Shown: positions 41,892 to 51,913, counted from the first letter of the stretch. The stretch is DNA of 64,000 bases from Citrobacter amalonaticus (GCF_002918555.1 NZ_PQMB01000003.1:927458-991457); one strand, 5' to 3'. The notes: generated by a model from the letters alone, not told the origin. Numbers and translations: made by a program.

Positions 41892-42469
41892 TTTAGCTCT
41901 GATTCCCTGTGCCTGTTCCAGAGTGGACGCAATATCAAATAAGAGAGTACGTTGCATGAATCTGGTAATATTAGCAACAGACTTTTCTTAGTAAAAGTCT
42001 GATTATGCCGGATGATGATAATGTCCTTCCGTAAGGCAAATCCTTGCCTACGCTTATTTTTATCAGGGAACACTATTACCCAAAAGAAGTAAGGTTTCAG
42101 GGAGGTATTTGCCAGACAATTCGCAATTATCATTTAAGGTAAATTCTGCTGAATAGTATTTTTCGAAAAGAGAAAAGGTAAAAAGAATACATCTTCCATT
42201 ACCAGTGTCCAAACGTGCGTCACGCGGGCATCTCTTAATCTCGATCACTTTTAACCATAAAATAAGTAAGGTTATAAAACAGACAAAAGGCATCAACGGC
42301 ACTGGCGAACAAACAACCCGATGTGATATAGTTCACAAAAATGATGAAACAGAAACAACGTTTCATTCAGTGTTGATGTCCATGCCCGTCGATAGCCAGA
42401 ATGTACCACGCCTTCCGTGAACAACGCCGCGCTGTCCTGGGCACCTGCTATTCTCAGAGGAATTGTTTC
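41892..42469. other. Intergenic region between pdeC and yjcB
   Basis: These 578 bases separate the divergent pdeC and yjcB genes. They contain a partial REP-like segment (about 42004-42050, TGCCGGATGATGATAATGTC) and a perfect CRP site (listed separately). The rest is AT-rich. No gene is supported; short frames here lack homology and ribosome-binding sites. Confidence 0.5.
42322..42337. promoter_or_regulatory. Perfect CRP site upstream of yjcB
   Basis: TGTGATATAGTTCACA matches TGTGA-N6-TCACA at every fixed position. It lies 133 bases before the yjcB start and 431 bases before that of pdeC. Confidence 0.75.
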
Positions 42470-42751
42470 ATGGCAACCCTAACCACTGGCGTGGTGCTTC
42501 TCCGCTGGCAGCTGCTGAGTGCGGTACTGATGTTTTTAGCCAGCACGCTCAATATTCGTTTTCGTAAATCAGATTATATCGGACTGGCGGTGATCAGCAG
42601 TGGCCTGGGCGTTGTCTCTGCATGCTGGTTCGCGATGGGTTTGCTCGGTATTACCCTGGTTGATGTTTCGACCATCTGGCATAACATTGAATCCGTTATG
42701 GTCGAGGTGATGAGCCAGACGCCGCCAGAATGGCCGATGGTGTTAACCTGA
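42470..42751 (+). CDS. yjcB: Small inner-membrane protein YjcB
   Basis: YjcB is a 93-residue protein with two hydrophobic segments (about residues 12-28 and 41-65). Started at the ATG at 42470 after CAGAGGAA it equals the E. coli length; an open frame upstream adds 23 unsupported residues. The function is unknown in the family. In E. coli yjcB lies beside ssb; here a Dms-like cluster is inserted between them. Confidence 0.9.
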   Translation: MATLTTGVVLLRWQLLSAVLMFLASTLNIRFRKSDYIGLAVISSGLGVVSACWFAMGLLGITLVDVSTIWHNIESVMVEVMSQTPPEWPMVLT

Positions 42752-42785
42752 TTTTTCCCACAATCCTCCAGCGGGAAATCATCTG

Positions 42786-43661
42786 CTACCGTCCCCTCAT
42801 CCCATACTCATGGCGCTGGCAAATTGGGCATTGTTTGTCATCCGGGTTAAACGTGGGGAATTCCCGCTGGCAGCCTGAACAAATACGCCGCAGGTAGCCC
42901 ACAGAGACAACCTCACAAATGCCCACCTTTGCCTGCGTCTTTATCGCCTTAGTCGGGCATGCTATTGCACAGTTATTACACCCCGTACATGCAGAAGAGG
43001 ACAGAACCATCTCCTTCCCTGTAAAGGTAATCGCTTTTTCCTCACATACCCGCTCACATCCGCCACATAATATGCACAACGATTCATTAAGGGACAATTG
43101 ATGCTCCCCATATGCCTGCCACACATTTCGACGTAAACGTTGTGACGCCTTTACTCTACCCGACCGCACCCTTTCTTCATTAACGCGCAACAAATGGCGA
43201 CGGAATACATTTACACGCCCTGATACAGGAGGAATAACCTGCCAGAGCGGCTCATTGAGCGCCTTCAGACGTATATTCAATGCTGCCACGGCCAGAGCCC
43301 AGTCAGGATATTCATCTATATTCAATTCAACAGCGCGGATGCCGTACTGGATATGCCACATCAACAGCTCATCCACACCTGCCGCCTGTGTCGTAAAGGG
43401 CGCAACCAGCGACGTATCGCGATACTTTCGCTGGGCAACGTTCACATTTTCCAGAGCATCAACAGGACAGGCAAACAAACAGTGGCCGCAACGAATGCAG
43501 CTGGCATCATCCAGCATGACGGCATTCACCGTGAAGGTAATGGCTTGAACCGGGCAGACCTGGCGACACGCATCACAGGTATGATGAGGAAATCGCTTAC
43601 GCACACAAGAAGCCCCCACACCGGGTGGTGCAGGGGAATTCATCAGGGAGAGAACGCTCAT
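42786..43661 (-). CDS. Polyferredoxin-like [4Fe-4S] protein of the Dms-like cluster
   Basis: This 291-residue protein starts at the ATG at 43661 overlapping the dmsC-like stop by one base. It has two pairs of ferredoxin motifs. The N-terminal pair is CDACRQVCP (about residue 29) and CIRCGHCLFACP (about 55). The C-terminal pair is CILCGGCERVCEE (about 193) and CTGCNNCAIACP (about 226). A helical linker of about 120 residues separates the pairs. The C-terminus has a zinc-ribbon-like CSGCQ...CPICQ. No signal peptide is visible, so it is probably cytoplasmic. It resembles NapF-type maturation ferredoxins in kind, but I do not recognise the family. It occupies the place where a TorD-type chaperone is often found. 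Confidence 0.8.
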   Translation of the reverse strand: MSVLSLMNSPAPPGVGASCVRKRFPHHTCDACRQVCPVQAITFTVNAVMLDDASCIRCGHCLFACPVDALENVNVAQRKYRDTSLVAPFTTQAAGVDELLMWHIQYGIRAVELNIDEYPDWALAVAALNIRLKALNEPLWQVIPPVSGRVNVFRRHLLRVNEERVRSGRVKASQRLRRNVWQAYGEHQLSLNESLCILCGGCERVCEEKAITFTGKEMVLSSSACTGCNNCAIACPTKAIKTQAKVGICEVVSVGYLRRICSGCQREFPTFNPDDKQCPICQRHEYGMRGR

Positions 43662-44467
43662 CAATGAATACTAAAGAACATAAAGCGCAGCAGAACTTCT
43701 GCCACCACAAGCCCCAGGCTGCCGAACAAAATCCCTCCTCGACAGGAGCGCCATGCGCCAATGGCAAATAACAATGTGCCTATGACGGAAACGCCCCATG
43801 CCAATATCCGCAGGTGGCTAAACTGACGAAATGCCTCCAGAGACTGATGCGGCAACGTCACGATATTATTCATCTCAGTCAGACTCAGATAGCGGATGTA
43901 CTCCGGCTGCGCCAGCAAACGAACAACCGTAATCGCCACAACCAGCACGGCCGCAGTGCGTAGCAGCTTCATCATCTCTGGCGTGTCAGATCGATTTGCA
44001 ATTAGCCAGCTCATTACTATCGCCCCCAGAATACCGGACGTGCCGAAGAACATGAGCCAGGTGTTGAAATGCTGCCAGGTGATCACTGAAGAATGGTAAT
44101 AAATCGCACCCATGCAGAAGACATCAATTAAACCAAATGCCGTAGCGATAACCAGCAGAACACGCGAAGGTTGCTTTTTCAGCAGCACCAGCAGAGTGGC
44201 AATCCCAAGGATCGCCAGATAAATACTGGCAAAGACGATCTCGCGACTCAACCAGGAGCTCTCCATATGCCGTAACGCATAGAATGCATTGAGCGGATGG
44301 CCAAGGTGTAATGTTGAGGCCACCAGCCCCAATCCTCCCATAATGCAGGCGATGAGCATAGGAGGCAGTAAACGGCTTCTGTTTCCAGAACTGAGCGCCA
44401 TAAATAACGTTAGTCCCACCGATCCCTGAACCAGCAGAGTAAAAATAAGTAGCGGCAACTCATGCAT
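43661..44467 (-). CDS. DmsC-like membrane anchor subunit
   Basis: This 268-residue membrane protein belongs to the DmsC family, which anchors a molybdo-reductase to the inner membrane and oxidises menaquinol. About eight hydrophobic helices are visible, starting MHELPLLIFTLLVQGSVGLT, with the conserved HLGHPLNAFYALRHMESSWLSREI near residues 54-77. The start overlaps the dmsB-like stop by 8 bases. It is third in the order A-B-C-ferredoxin. Confidence 0.88.
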   Translation of the reverse strand: MHELPLLIFTLLVQGSVGLTLFMALSSGNRSRLLPPMLIACIMGGLGLVASTLHLGHPLNAFYALRHMESSWLSREIVFASIYLAILGIATLLVLLKKQPSRVLLVIATAFGLIDVFCMGAIYYHSSVITWQHFNTWLMFFGTSGILGAIVMSWLIANRSDTPEMMKLLRTAAVLVVAITVVRLLAQPEYIRYLSLTEMNNIVTLPHQSLEAFRQFSHLRILAWGVSVIGTLLFAIGAWRSCRGGILFGSLGLVVAEVLLRFMFFSIH

Positions 44468-45089
44468 GGCGTTTACCTCCCTTCTCTGCACCCTGATGTG
44501 GCTTGATCGCTAAATTCGGCTGCGTAATGGATGAATCAGGCAATCCCTGTACATCACAAACATCACCGTATTTAGCGCGTAGCTCATCAATGGGACCAAA
44601 CTTTATTGCTTCCAGAGGGCAGGCCGCCACGCAGATGGGTTGCTCTCCTTTGACCAGTAAATCAATACAAAAATCACATTTAGACATTTGCCCCGATTGC
44701 GTATCCATCTGCGGCGCGCCGTAAGGGCACGACCAGGCACAGTAGCCGCACCCTACGCATTTGTCAGTATTAACGCGCACAATACCGTCCCCCGGACGTT
44801 TGTGCATCGCCGTGGTCGGACAGTTTTTGGTACAAATCGGATCGGCACAATGGTTACATGAGATAGACATTGTCCAGGCGAAAACGTTATTCATCACGCC
44901 ACCCTGACCTGTAGGAGAAAATCCGCCACCATTGACTTCGTAAACCCGACGGAATCGGCGTCCAGCCTCCAGGTTATGACTGTCTTTACAGGCAACCTGA
45001 CAAGCCTTACAGCCAGAGCAGCGAGAGGTGTCAATAAAGAAGCCAAGCTGCTGCTCGCTAACCGGTGGATAATCTTTAAACTGACTCAT
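44460..45089 (-). CDS. DmsB-like four-cluster iron-sulfur subunit
   Basis: This 209-residue protein is a DmsB-type electron-transfer subunit. Four cysteine sets are visible: CSGCKACQVACK (about residue 24), CNHCADPICTKNCP, CVGCGYCAWSCPYGAP and CDFC with CVAACP. It should carry electrons from the C subunit to the molybdenum subunit. It overlaps the A gene by 4 bases and the C gene by 8 bases. Confidence 0.92.
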   Translation of the reverse strand: MSQFKDYPPVSEQQLGFFIDTSRCSGCKACQVACKDSHNLEAGRRFRRVYEVNGGGFSPTGQGGVMNNVFAWTMSISCNHCADPICTKNCPTTAMHKRPGDGIVRVNTDKCVGCGYCAWSCPYGAPQMDTQSGQMSKCDFCIDLLVKGEQPICVAACPLEAIKFGPIDELRAKYGDVCDVQGLPDSSITQPNLAIKPHQGAEKGGKRHA

Positions 45090-47470
45090 GCTTTCGCTAC
45101 CTCCACCAGCATAGTTTGATGTGAATTACCTTTTGCAAGGGGAGTAATACGGGACGAGCTCAGCACATTCGGGCAGCCACCATGATCGATGCCTTGTGCA
45201 TCAGGTTGCCACCAAGCGCCGGCCTGCATCGCAACAACGCCAGGAATGATACGCGGAGTCAATTCTGCCGGGATCATGCAAACGCCACGGTTGTTATGGA
45301 TACGCACCGTGTCCCCCTGAGCAATCCCGCGTTTTTCAGCATCAACAGGGTTTATCCACAATTTTTGTGCCTGCGCTTCCTGTAGCCAGGGGTTGGCATA
45401 CTGCGTTGAGTTAGCGCGATTTTTACCTTTCCAGGTAATCATCTGTAGCGGGAAGGATTTCGTCAACGCGTCTTCCGGGCCTTCATGGGCTGGCACGTAA
45501 TGCGAAAGAGCAGGTATCTCTGGATTCTGCATGTCATACAGTCGCTTAGAGAAGATCTCAATTTTGCCAGACGGCGTCGGGAACGGATGGTTTTGCGGAT
45601 CGCGAATATTATCCTCAAACGCTATATGCGGCTTCCCCTTAAACAGATGACGTCGTTTGACCTGCAGTTCGGCAAAGTCCGGCAGATGCTCATCCGGCAT
45701 AGACAGGCGCGTCTGCTCCCAGATATGTTCAATCCACTCTTTTTCAGTACGCCCTTCGCTGAATGTCTGTTCTATACCCAATTTTGCGGCTACTTCTCGG
45801 ATCCACTCGTAATCTGAACGACGTTCAAAATCGGGTTCGATCAGCTTTTCAGACAGGATCAGATAGTTTGCGGTCCCCCACGTTTCGCCAATGTTCCAGC
45901 GTTCCATAAAGCTGGTTTCCGGCAGCAGAACGTCAGCATATTTTGCACTTGGAGTCATGTAGAGATCGCTGACGACGATGAATTCAATCTTCGATTCATC
46001 CTCCAGTACTTTTGCCGCCTGGTTGATGTCAGGGTTTTGATTAGCCAGATAATTTCCAGCCAGAGAGAACAGGATCCGGATATTGCTTTTCAGCTTATCG
46101 GCTTCTTTCAGCCCGTGTTCGGGGGTGACTTTGCTGGCATCGTCCGCCGCCTGAACCCAGTTCATGATCGAGATTTTCTCTTTCACCGGATTTTCCGGCA
46201 TTTCCGGACCGGTCGTGAAGAGGCGGTTACCGCAGCCGCCATAGCCTGCCGCCCAGCCCCCTTTGATTCCGACATTACCGGTAAGGGTTGCCAGTAATGT
46301 AGAGCCGCGCGCGGTGCGTTCCCCACAGATATGACGTTGAGGCCCCCAACCCTGAATCAGAGCCGCTGGTTTGGTCGTTGCATAATCACGGGCCAGTTGG
46401 CGAATGATTTGCGCTGGCACGTGAGTAATTTTTTCTGCCCATTCAGGCGTTTTGCGGACACCGTCTTTATCGCCCATCAGATAAGCGACTAAAGATTCAT
46501 TCGTCGGTACACCTTCAGGCATCGAAGATTCATCAAAGCCCAGCGTATAACGTTCGATAAACGCTTTATCGTGCAGATTTTCGCTGATGATCACATACAT
46601 CATTGCGTCCATCAGTGCGTTATCTGTAGTGGGAAGTAACGGGATCCACTGATCGGCAAGAGAAGAAACGGTATCAGAATAGCGCGGGTCTACCACCACA
46701 AAGCGGGTGCCGTTTTGCTTCATCCGCTGGAAGTAATGGTTAGTATGTCCAAAAATGGTTTCGGTGGGGTTGTGGCCCCAGAGGATCACCAGCGGTGTTT
46801 CCGCCAGGGTATCCAGAGAGTTACCGCTGGCAGCCGCACCATAGGTATAAGGCGTCGCCGCAACGGTATTTCCCAGACTAACCGAATGATAATATTCCAG
46901 ATAGCCACCGGTTTGCGATAACAGGCGACGAATCATTTTATCACCGGAAAAAGTGCCCCCGCTGGTTGCCGTGTTATTATGCACAAAGCGCGACTCAGGA
47001 CCGTATTTCGCGGTGATACGCTGTAAATTATCGGCAATAAGCGTGACGGCTTCTTCCCAGGAAATACGTTCAAATTTACCCTCACCACGTTTACCGACGC
47101 GTTTCATCGGATATTTCAGGCGATCGGGATGATAAACAAATTTTCGATAACCCCGCCCACGTATGCATGCGCGCATAACAGGCATTTCAGGATCTAATTC
47201 AGTATCTGGTCGGGTAGTAATTTGCGTCACCACACCATCTGCCACATGCGCTCGAATATCGCATTTACCACCACAATCAAATGTACTACACGTGGGTACA
47301 ACACGCTCTGCAATATCTTCCATCGGTGCTACAGGTAGCCCGGTCGTAGTGGCACTTGCCTTTTTTGACATCATAAAAGGCAGTGAAACCAGGGCGGCAC
47401 TCGCTTTTAACATGTCCCGACGCGAGACACTCAGAGGATGAGTTCCCTCTCTATTTTCTTGCTCTTCCAT
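45086..47470 (-). CDS. DmsA-like molybdopterin oxidoreductase catalytic subunit
   Basis: This 794-residue protein is a Tat-exported molybdopterin-guanine-dinucleotide reductase of the DMSO reductase family. The twin-arginine signal (VSRRDMLKASAALVSLPFM) is at about residues 15-33. The [4Fe-4S] ligands CSTFDCGGKC near residues 61-70 and ACIRGRG near 101 follow; the first spacing (C-x4-C) differs from E. coli DmsA (C-x3-C). A serine in YYHSVSLGN aligns with the molybdenum-ligand serine. GWGPQRH and GGCPNVLSSSRITPLAKGN are family hallmarks. It is close to but distinct from E. coli DmsA and YnfE/F. The substrate (DMSO, another S- or N-oxide, or something else) is not known. Confidence 0.88.
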   Translation of the reverse strand: MEEQENREGTHPLSVSRRDMLKASAALVSLPFMMSKKASATTTGLPVAPMEDIAERVVPTCSTFDCGGKCDIRAHVADGVVTQITTRPDTELDPEMPVMRACIRGRGYRKFVYHPDRLKYPMKRVGKRGEGKFERISWEEAVTLIADNLQRITAKYGPESRFVHNNTATSGGTFSGDKMIRRLLSQTGGYLEYYHSVSLGNTVAATPYTYGAAASGNSLDTLAETPLVILWGHNPTETIFGHTNHYFQRMKQNGTRFVVVDPRYSDTVSSLADQWIPLLPTTDNALMDAMMYVIISENLHDKAFIERYTLGFDESSMPEGVPTNESLVAYLMGDKDGVRKTPEWAEKITHVPAQIIRQLARDYATTKPAALIQGWGPQRHICGERTARGSTLLATLTGNVGIKGGWAAGYGGCGNRLFTTGPEMPENPVKEKISIMNWVQAADDASKVTPEHGLKEADKLKSNIRILFSLAGNYLANQNPDINQAAKVLEDESKIEFIVVSDLYMTPSAKYADVLLPETSFMERWNIGETWGTANYLILSEKLIEPDFERRSDYEWIREVAAKLGIEQTFSEGRTEKEWIEHIWEQTRLSMPDEHLPDFAELQVKRRHLFKGKPHIAFEDNIRDPQNHPFPTPSGKIEIFSKRLYDMQNPEIPALSHYVPAHEGPEDALTKSFPLQMITWKGKNRANSTQYANPWLQEAQAQKLWINPVDAEKRGIAQGDTVRIHNNRGVCMIPAELTPRIIPGVVAMQAGAWWQPDAQGIDHGGCPNVLSSSRITPLAKGNSHQTMLVEVAKA

Positions 47471-47518
47471 TTCATCCCTCCAAAAAGATTATCTTCATCG
47501 CTAATCCTTTAGAGGTAA

Positions 47519-47532
47519 TTGATTTTTATCAA
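47519..47532. promoter_or_regulatory. Perfect FNR box upstream of the Dms-like cluster
   Basis: TTGATTTTTATCAA matches the FNR consensus at all 10 fixed positions. It lies 49 bases before the dmsA-like ATG. The rest of the 345-base gap up to 47815 is AT-rich without a gene. Activation under oxygen limitation is likely if the promoter -10 lies between. Confidence 0.8.
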
Positions 47533-47928
47533 CCATAAACAATAAGAGTGAATATATTCCTGGACTATTTGTAATAATAACAACCATTCCCAAATAGTTT
47601 ATTTTTAATTTAACTCATTACTCACACAATGATTAATTACATAACAGTTTTGCAATTATGGCAAAACCAAAATATTTATTGAGATAAGGCTGCCCGTCAT
47701 TAACTCGTCCCATTCAGGTAAAGAGGGAACACGACGTACAGCCTAATTTTTTTGGTATCGAATCACTGGCGCATCACCAGGCAATTACACGGTATTGATG
47801 GCATAACATGGGCAAATGACCGCCATCCTCCTGAATTCCGTCCTGCTATTTCCGACACTGGATTACAGTCTACAAAGACGCAGGCCAGAAAGGAGCTATG
47901 AGCATAAACCCGGATGGAGCAAAGAAAT

Positions 47929-48221
47929 GGCAAAATCTGAAAAGACATCACCACTGACAGATATCACTCTGGAAAAGTTATTTCCTGAAGATCTACGGGT
48001 GAAGCTCCGCTACCTGCGGGCAGAAAATGCTGACTTAAAAAAGTCGCTGAGAAAGGCGACAGGCGATAGGCGATAGGCGATAGGCGATAAAGGACTATAT
48101 CCATGCCGACTGTCCATGACACAACAACGCGTGGATAAGCTATAGAGCCTGAGTCCGGCAGAGTACCGAACCCAGGCCCTGAATGCAGCTTAACATGAAC
48201 TGTCCAACCTTATGGGGGTCA
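47929..48221 (+). mobile_element. Decayed IS3-family insertion sequence remnant
   Basis: A short frame from 47929 ends in KLRYLRAENADLKKSLRK, which resembles the C-terminal coiled region of IS3-family OrfA. Downstream, 48122-48193 reads QQRVDKL-stop-SLSPAEYRTQALNAA-stop, the typical end of an IS150-group OrfB with one internal stop. It is followed by an IR-like terminus at 48196-48221 (TGAACTGTCCAACC...GGGGGTCA). The middle of OrfB and the left end are missing, so the element is dead. It lies between the Dms-like cluster and ssb. Confidence 0.65.
48054..48088 (+). repeat. 7-bp tandem repeat inside the IS remnant
   Basis: Five copies of AGGCGAT (the first ending in C) lie head to tail at the end of the OrfA fragment. 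The 7-base period changes reading frame with each copy. Confidence 0.9.
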
Positions 48222-48263
48222 GGCCAGTAAAGCGCTTTTCAATACGTATGTAAAACGGCGCGC

Positions 48264-48791
48264 TTAGAACGGGATATCGTCGTCGAAATCCATCGGCGGT
48301 TCGTTAGACGGTGCTGCCGGAGCAGACTGCTGCGGACGAGACTGCGCGCCACCGCTGAACTGGTTGCCGCCCTGGGGCTGCTGCGGCTGACCCCAGCCAC
48401 CCTGCTGCTGCTGCTGACCACCCGCCGGAGCGCCGCCGCCCTGACGACCACCCAGCATCTGCATGGTGCCGCCGACGTTTACCACAACTTCAGTGGTGTA
48501 TTTTTCTACGCCGGATTGATCGGTCCATTTGCGGGTACGCAGCTGACCTTCGATATAGACCTGGGAACCTTTACGCAGATATTCGCTGGCCACTTCCGCC
48601 AGTTTGCCGAACAGCACCACACGGTGCCATTCAGTCTGCTCTTTCATTTCGCCGGTCGCTTTATCACGCCAGGATTCGGAAGTAGCCAGCGTAATGTTGG
48701 CAACTGCGCCACCATTCGGCATATAGCGTACTTCCGGGTCCTGGCCCAGATTACCGACGAGAATCACCTTGTTTACGCCTCTGCTGGCCAT
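48264..48791 (-). CDS. ssb: Single-stranded DNA-binding protein
   Basis: SSB coats single-stranded DNA and recruits repair and replication proteins. The 175-residue product has the OB-fold domain (about residues 1-113; [19 protein letters not shown], then [14 protein letters not shown]), a glutamine/glycine-rich linker, and the C-terminal acidic tip DFDDDIPF that docks partners. It is divergent from uvrA with a LexA box in the shared 253-base gap, as in E. coli. Confidence 0.97.
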   Translation of the reverse strand: MASRGVNKVILVGNLGQDPEVRYMPNGGAVANITLATSESWRDKATGEMKEQTEWHRVVLFGKLAEVASEYLRKGSQVYIEGQLRTRKWTDQSGVEKYTTEVVVNVGGTMQMLGGRQGGGAPAGGQQQQQGGWGQPQQPQGGNQFSGGAQSRPQQSAPAAPSNEPPMDFDDDIPF

Positions 48792-48939
48792 GATCGTGTC
48801 TCCTGAAAAACGTTACTGAATAAGTGTAAGCGCGGGATTGTAGCATTTCCAATAGCGCTTTTACTACGTTACGAGATCGATTCCAGTAAACAACCCCAGA
48901 CAGACATTGTTGCACAGACATCTGCGTTTCGCATTCCAA

Positions 48940-48959
48940 CACTGTATATCCATTCAGGT
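48940..48959. promoter_or_regulatory. LexA (SOS) box of uvrA/ssb
   Basis: ACTGTATATCCATTCAGG contains the core CTGT-N8-ACAG-like CTGTATATCCATTCAG, matching the known uvrA SOS box position between ssb and uvrA. Confidence 0.85.
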
Positions 48960-49044
48960 TATACTGTGTCATAATTAACCGTTTGTGATCGCCGGTCGCA
49001 ATCCATGCAACCAGGCAAAAAGCGTTTAAATCCGGGAAAGGTGA

Positions 49045-51867
49045 ATGGATAAGATCGAAGTTCGGGGCGCCCGCACCCATAATCTCAAAAACATCAACCT
49101 CGTTATCCCCCGCGACAAACTCATTGTCGTGACCGGGCTATCGGGTTCTGGCAAATCCTCGCTCGCTTTCGACACCTTGTATGCCGAAGGGCAGCGTCGT
49201 TACGTTGAATCCCTTTCCGCGTATGCGCGTCAGTTCCTGTCGCTGATGGAAAAGCCGGATGTCGACCACATTGAGGGGCTGTCGCCAGCTATCTCCATCG
49301 AGCAGAAATCGACATCCCATAACCCGCGCTCCACGGTAGGCACCATTACTGAGATCCACGACTATCTGCGTCTGCTGTTCGCCCGCGTCGGCGAACCGCG
49401 CTGCCCGGACCACGACGTCCCGCTGGCGGCGCAGACCGTCAGCCAGATGGTGGATAACGTGCTGTCACAGCCGGAAGGCAAACGCCTGATGCTGCTGGCC
49501 CCGGTGATTAAAGAACGTAAAGGCGAGCACACCAAAACGCTGGAGAACCTCGCCAGCCAGGGCTATATCCGCGCCCGTATTGATGGCGAGGTCTGCGATC
49601 TCTCCGATCCGCCAAAGCTGGAGCTGCAAAAGAAACACACCATTGAGGTGGTGATCGATCGTTTCAAAGTCCGCGACGATCTCTCCCAGCGTCTGGCAGA
49701 GTCTTTCGAAACCGCGCTGGAGCTTTCAGGCGGTACGGCGGTGGTTGCCGATATGGACGATTCAAAAGCGGAAGAGCTGCTCTTTTCCGCCAACTTCGCC
49801 TGTCCTATCTGTGGCTACAGTATGCGTGAGCTGGAACCGCGTCTGTTCTCGTTCAACAACCCGGCGGGAGCCTGTCCGACCTGTGACGGTCTCGGCGTAC
49901 AGCAGTACTTCGATCCCGATCGCGTGATTCAGAATCCGGACCTGTCGCTGGCGGGCGGCGCGATCCGTGGCTGGGATCGCCGCAACTTCTATTACTTCCA
50001 GATGCTCAAGTCGCTGGCAGAGCACTATAAATTCGACGTGGACGCGCCGTGGGCAAGCCTGGAGGCGAGCGTACATAAAGTGGTGCTGTACGGCTCCGGA
50101 AAAGAGAATATCGAATTCAAATACATGAACGATCGCGGCGACACGTCCGTACGCCGTCATCCGTTCGAAGGCGTACTGCACAACATGGAGCGCCGTTATA
50201 AAGAGACTGAATCCAGCGCGGTACGTGAAGAGTTAGCGAAGTTTATCAGTAACCGTCCGTGCGCAAGTTGTGAAGGTACGCGTCTGCGTCGTGAAGCACG
50301 CCATGTGTTCGTGGAAAACACGCCGCTGCCTGCCATTTCCGACATGAGCATCGGTCATGCGATGGACTTCTTCAGCAACCTCAAGCTCGCGGGCCAGCGG
50401 GCGAAGATCGCTGAGAAAATCCTCAAAGAGATTGGTGACCGCCTCAAGTTTCTGGTCAACGTCGGCCTCAACTACCTGACGCTGTCCCGTTCGGCAGAGA
50501 CGCTCTCCGGCGGCGAAGCGCAGCGTATCCGTCTGGCAAGCCAGATTGGTGCAGGTCTGGTGGGCGTGATGTACGTACTGGATGAGCCGTCTATCGGCCT
50601 GCATCAACGCGATAACGAACGTCTGTTGGGTACGTTGATCCACCTGCGTAATCTCGGCAATACCGTGATTGTGGTGGAGCACGACGAAGATGCGATTCGT
50701 GCCGCAGACCACGTTATTGATATCGGTCCGGGGGCTGGCGTCCATGGGGGCGAAGTGGTCGCGGAAGGTCCACTGAAAGCCATCATGGCGGTACCTGAGT
50801 CGCTGACCGGCCAGTACATGAGCGGCAAACGTAAGATCGAGGTGCCGAAGCAGCGCGTTCCCGCCAATCCAGAAAAAGTGCTGAAGCTGACCGGCGCACG
50901 CGGCAACAACCTGAAAGACGTGACGCTGACGCTACCGGTAGGCCTGTTTACCTGCATCACCGGCGTTTCCGGATCGGGTAAATCGACGCTGATTAACGAC
51001 ACGCTGTTCCCGATTGCGCAGACGCAACTGAACGGCGCGACGCTCGCCGAACCGGCACCGTATCGCGATATCCAGGGGCTGGAGCACTTCGACAAAGTTA
51101 TCGATATCGACCAGAGCCCAATTGGCCGCACGCCGCGCTCCAACCCGGCGACCTACACGGGCGTGTTTACTCCGGTGCGTGAGCTGTTTGCCGGGGTGCC
51201 GGAGTCACGCTCGCGTGGTTACACGCCGGGTCGTTTCAGCTTTAACGTGCGCGGCGGACGCTGTGAAGCCTGTCAGGGTGACGGGGTGATCAAGGTTGAG
51301 ATGCACTTCCTGCCAGACATTTACGTGCCGTGTGACCAGTGCAAAGGCAAACGCTATAACCGCGAAACGCTGGAGATTAAATACAAAGGCAAGACGATCC
51401 ACGAAGTGCTGGATATGACCATCGAAGAGGCACGAGAGTTTTTTGATGCCGTTCCGGCGCTGGCGCGTAAGCTGCAAACGCTGATGGATGTGGGCCTGAC
51501 CTACATTCGCCTCGGGCAGTCCGCGACCACCCTCTCCGGCGGCGAAGCGCAGCGCGTGAAGCTGGCGCGCGAGCTGTCCAAACGCGGTACCGGACAAACG
51601 CTGTATATCCTGGATGAACCCACCACTGGTCTGCATTTTGCCGATATTCAGCAACTGCTGGATGTTCTGCACCAGCTGCGCGATCAGGGCAACACGATTG
51701 TGGTGATTGAGCACAACCTGGACGTCATTAAGACTGCGGACTGGATTGTCGATCTGGGTCCGGAAGGCGGCAGCGGCGGCGGGGAAATTCTCGTCTCCGG
51801 TACGCCGGAAACCGTTGCAGAGTGTGAAACCTCACATACGGCTCGTTTCCTCAAGCCAATGCTGTAA
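49045..51867 (+). CDS. uvrA: Excinuclease ABC subunit A
   Basis: UvrA recognises DNA damage with UvrB in nucleotide-excision repair. The 940 residues equal E. coli. Two ABC modules are visible: Walker [13 protein letters not shown] (about 31) and [12 protein letters not shown] (about 640). The signatures are [13 protein letters not shown] and [13 protein letters not shown]. Zinc motifs are [12 protein letters not shown], and CEACQGDG with CDQCKGKRY. It is preceded by the LexA box. A hairpin CGCCGCTTCC/GGAAGCGGCG follows the stop. Confidence 0.98.
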   Translation: MDKIEVRGARTHNLKNINLVIPRDKLIVVTGLSGSGKSSLAFDTLYAEGQRRYVESLSAYARQFLSLMEKPDVDHIEGLSPAISIEQKSTSHNPRSTVGTITEIHDYLRLLFARVGEPRCPDHDVPLAAQTVSQMVDNVLSQPEGKRLMLLAPVIKERKGEHTKTLENLASQGYIRARIDGEVCDLSDPPKLELQKKHTIEVVIDRFKVRDDLSQRLAESFETALELSGGTAVVADMDDSKAEELLFSANFACPICGYSMRELEPRLFSFNNPAGACPTCDGLGVQQYFDPDRVIQNPDLSLAGGAIRGWDRRNFYYFQMLKSLAEHYKFDVDAPWASLEASVHKVVLYGSGKENIEFKYMNDRGDTSVRRHPFEGVLHNMERRYKETESSAVREELAKFISNRPCASCEGTRLRREARHVFVENTPLPAISDMSIGHAMDFFSNLKLAGQRAKIAEKILKEIGDRLKFLVNVGLNYLTLSRSAETLSGGEAQRIRLASQIGAGLVGVMYVLDEPSIGLHQRDNERLLGTLIHLRNLGNTVIVVEHDEDAIRAADHVIDIGPGAGVHGGEVVAEGPLKAIMAVPESLTGQYMSGKRKIEVPKQRVPANPEKVLKLTGARGNNLKDVTLTLPVGLFTCITGVSGSGKSTLINDTLFPIAQTQLNGATLAEPAPYRDIQGLEHFDKVIDIDQSPIGRTPRSNPATYTGVFTPVRELFAGVPESRSRGYTPGRFSFNVRGGRCEACQGDGVIKVEMHFLPDIYVPCDQCKGKRYNRETLEIKYKGKTIHEVLDMTIEEAREFFDAVPALARKLQTLMDVGLTYIRLGQSATTLSGGEAQRVKLARELSKRGTGQTLYILDEPTTGLHFADIQQLLDVLHQLRDQGNTIVVIEHNLDVIKTADWIVDLGPEGGSGGGEILVSGTPETVAECETSHTARFLKPML

Positions 51868-51913
51868 CCACCTTACGCCGCTTCCTGAGTCATCGGGAAG
51901 CGGCGCGCTCCCT

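Noticed and set aside
51877..51908. Terminator after uvrA
   Set aside because: The hairpin CGCCGCTTCC/GGAAGCGGCG is clear but has no T-run on either strand, so I do not list it as a terminator.
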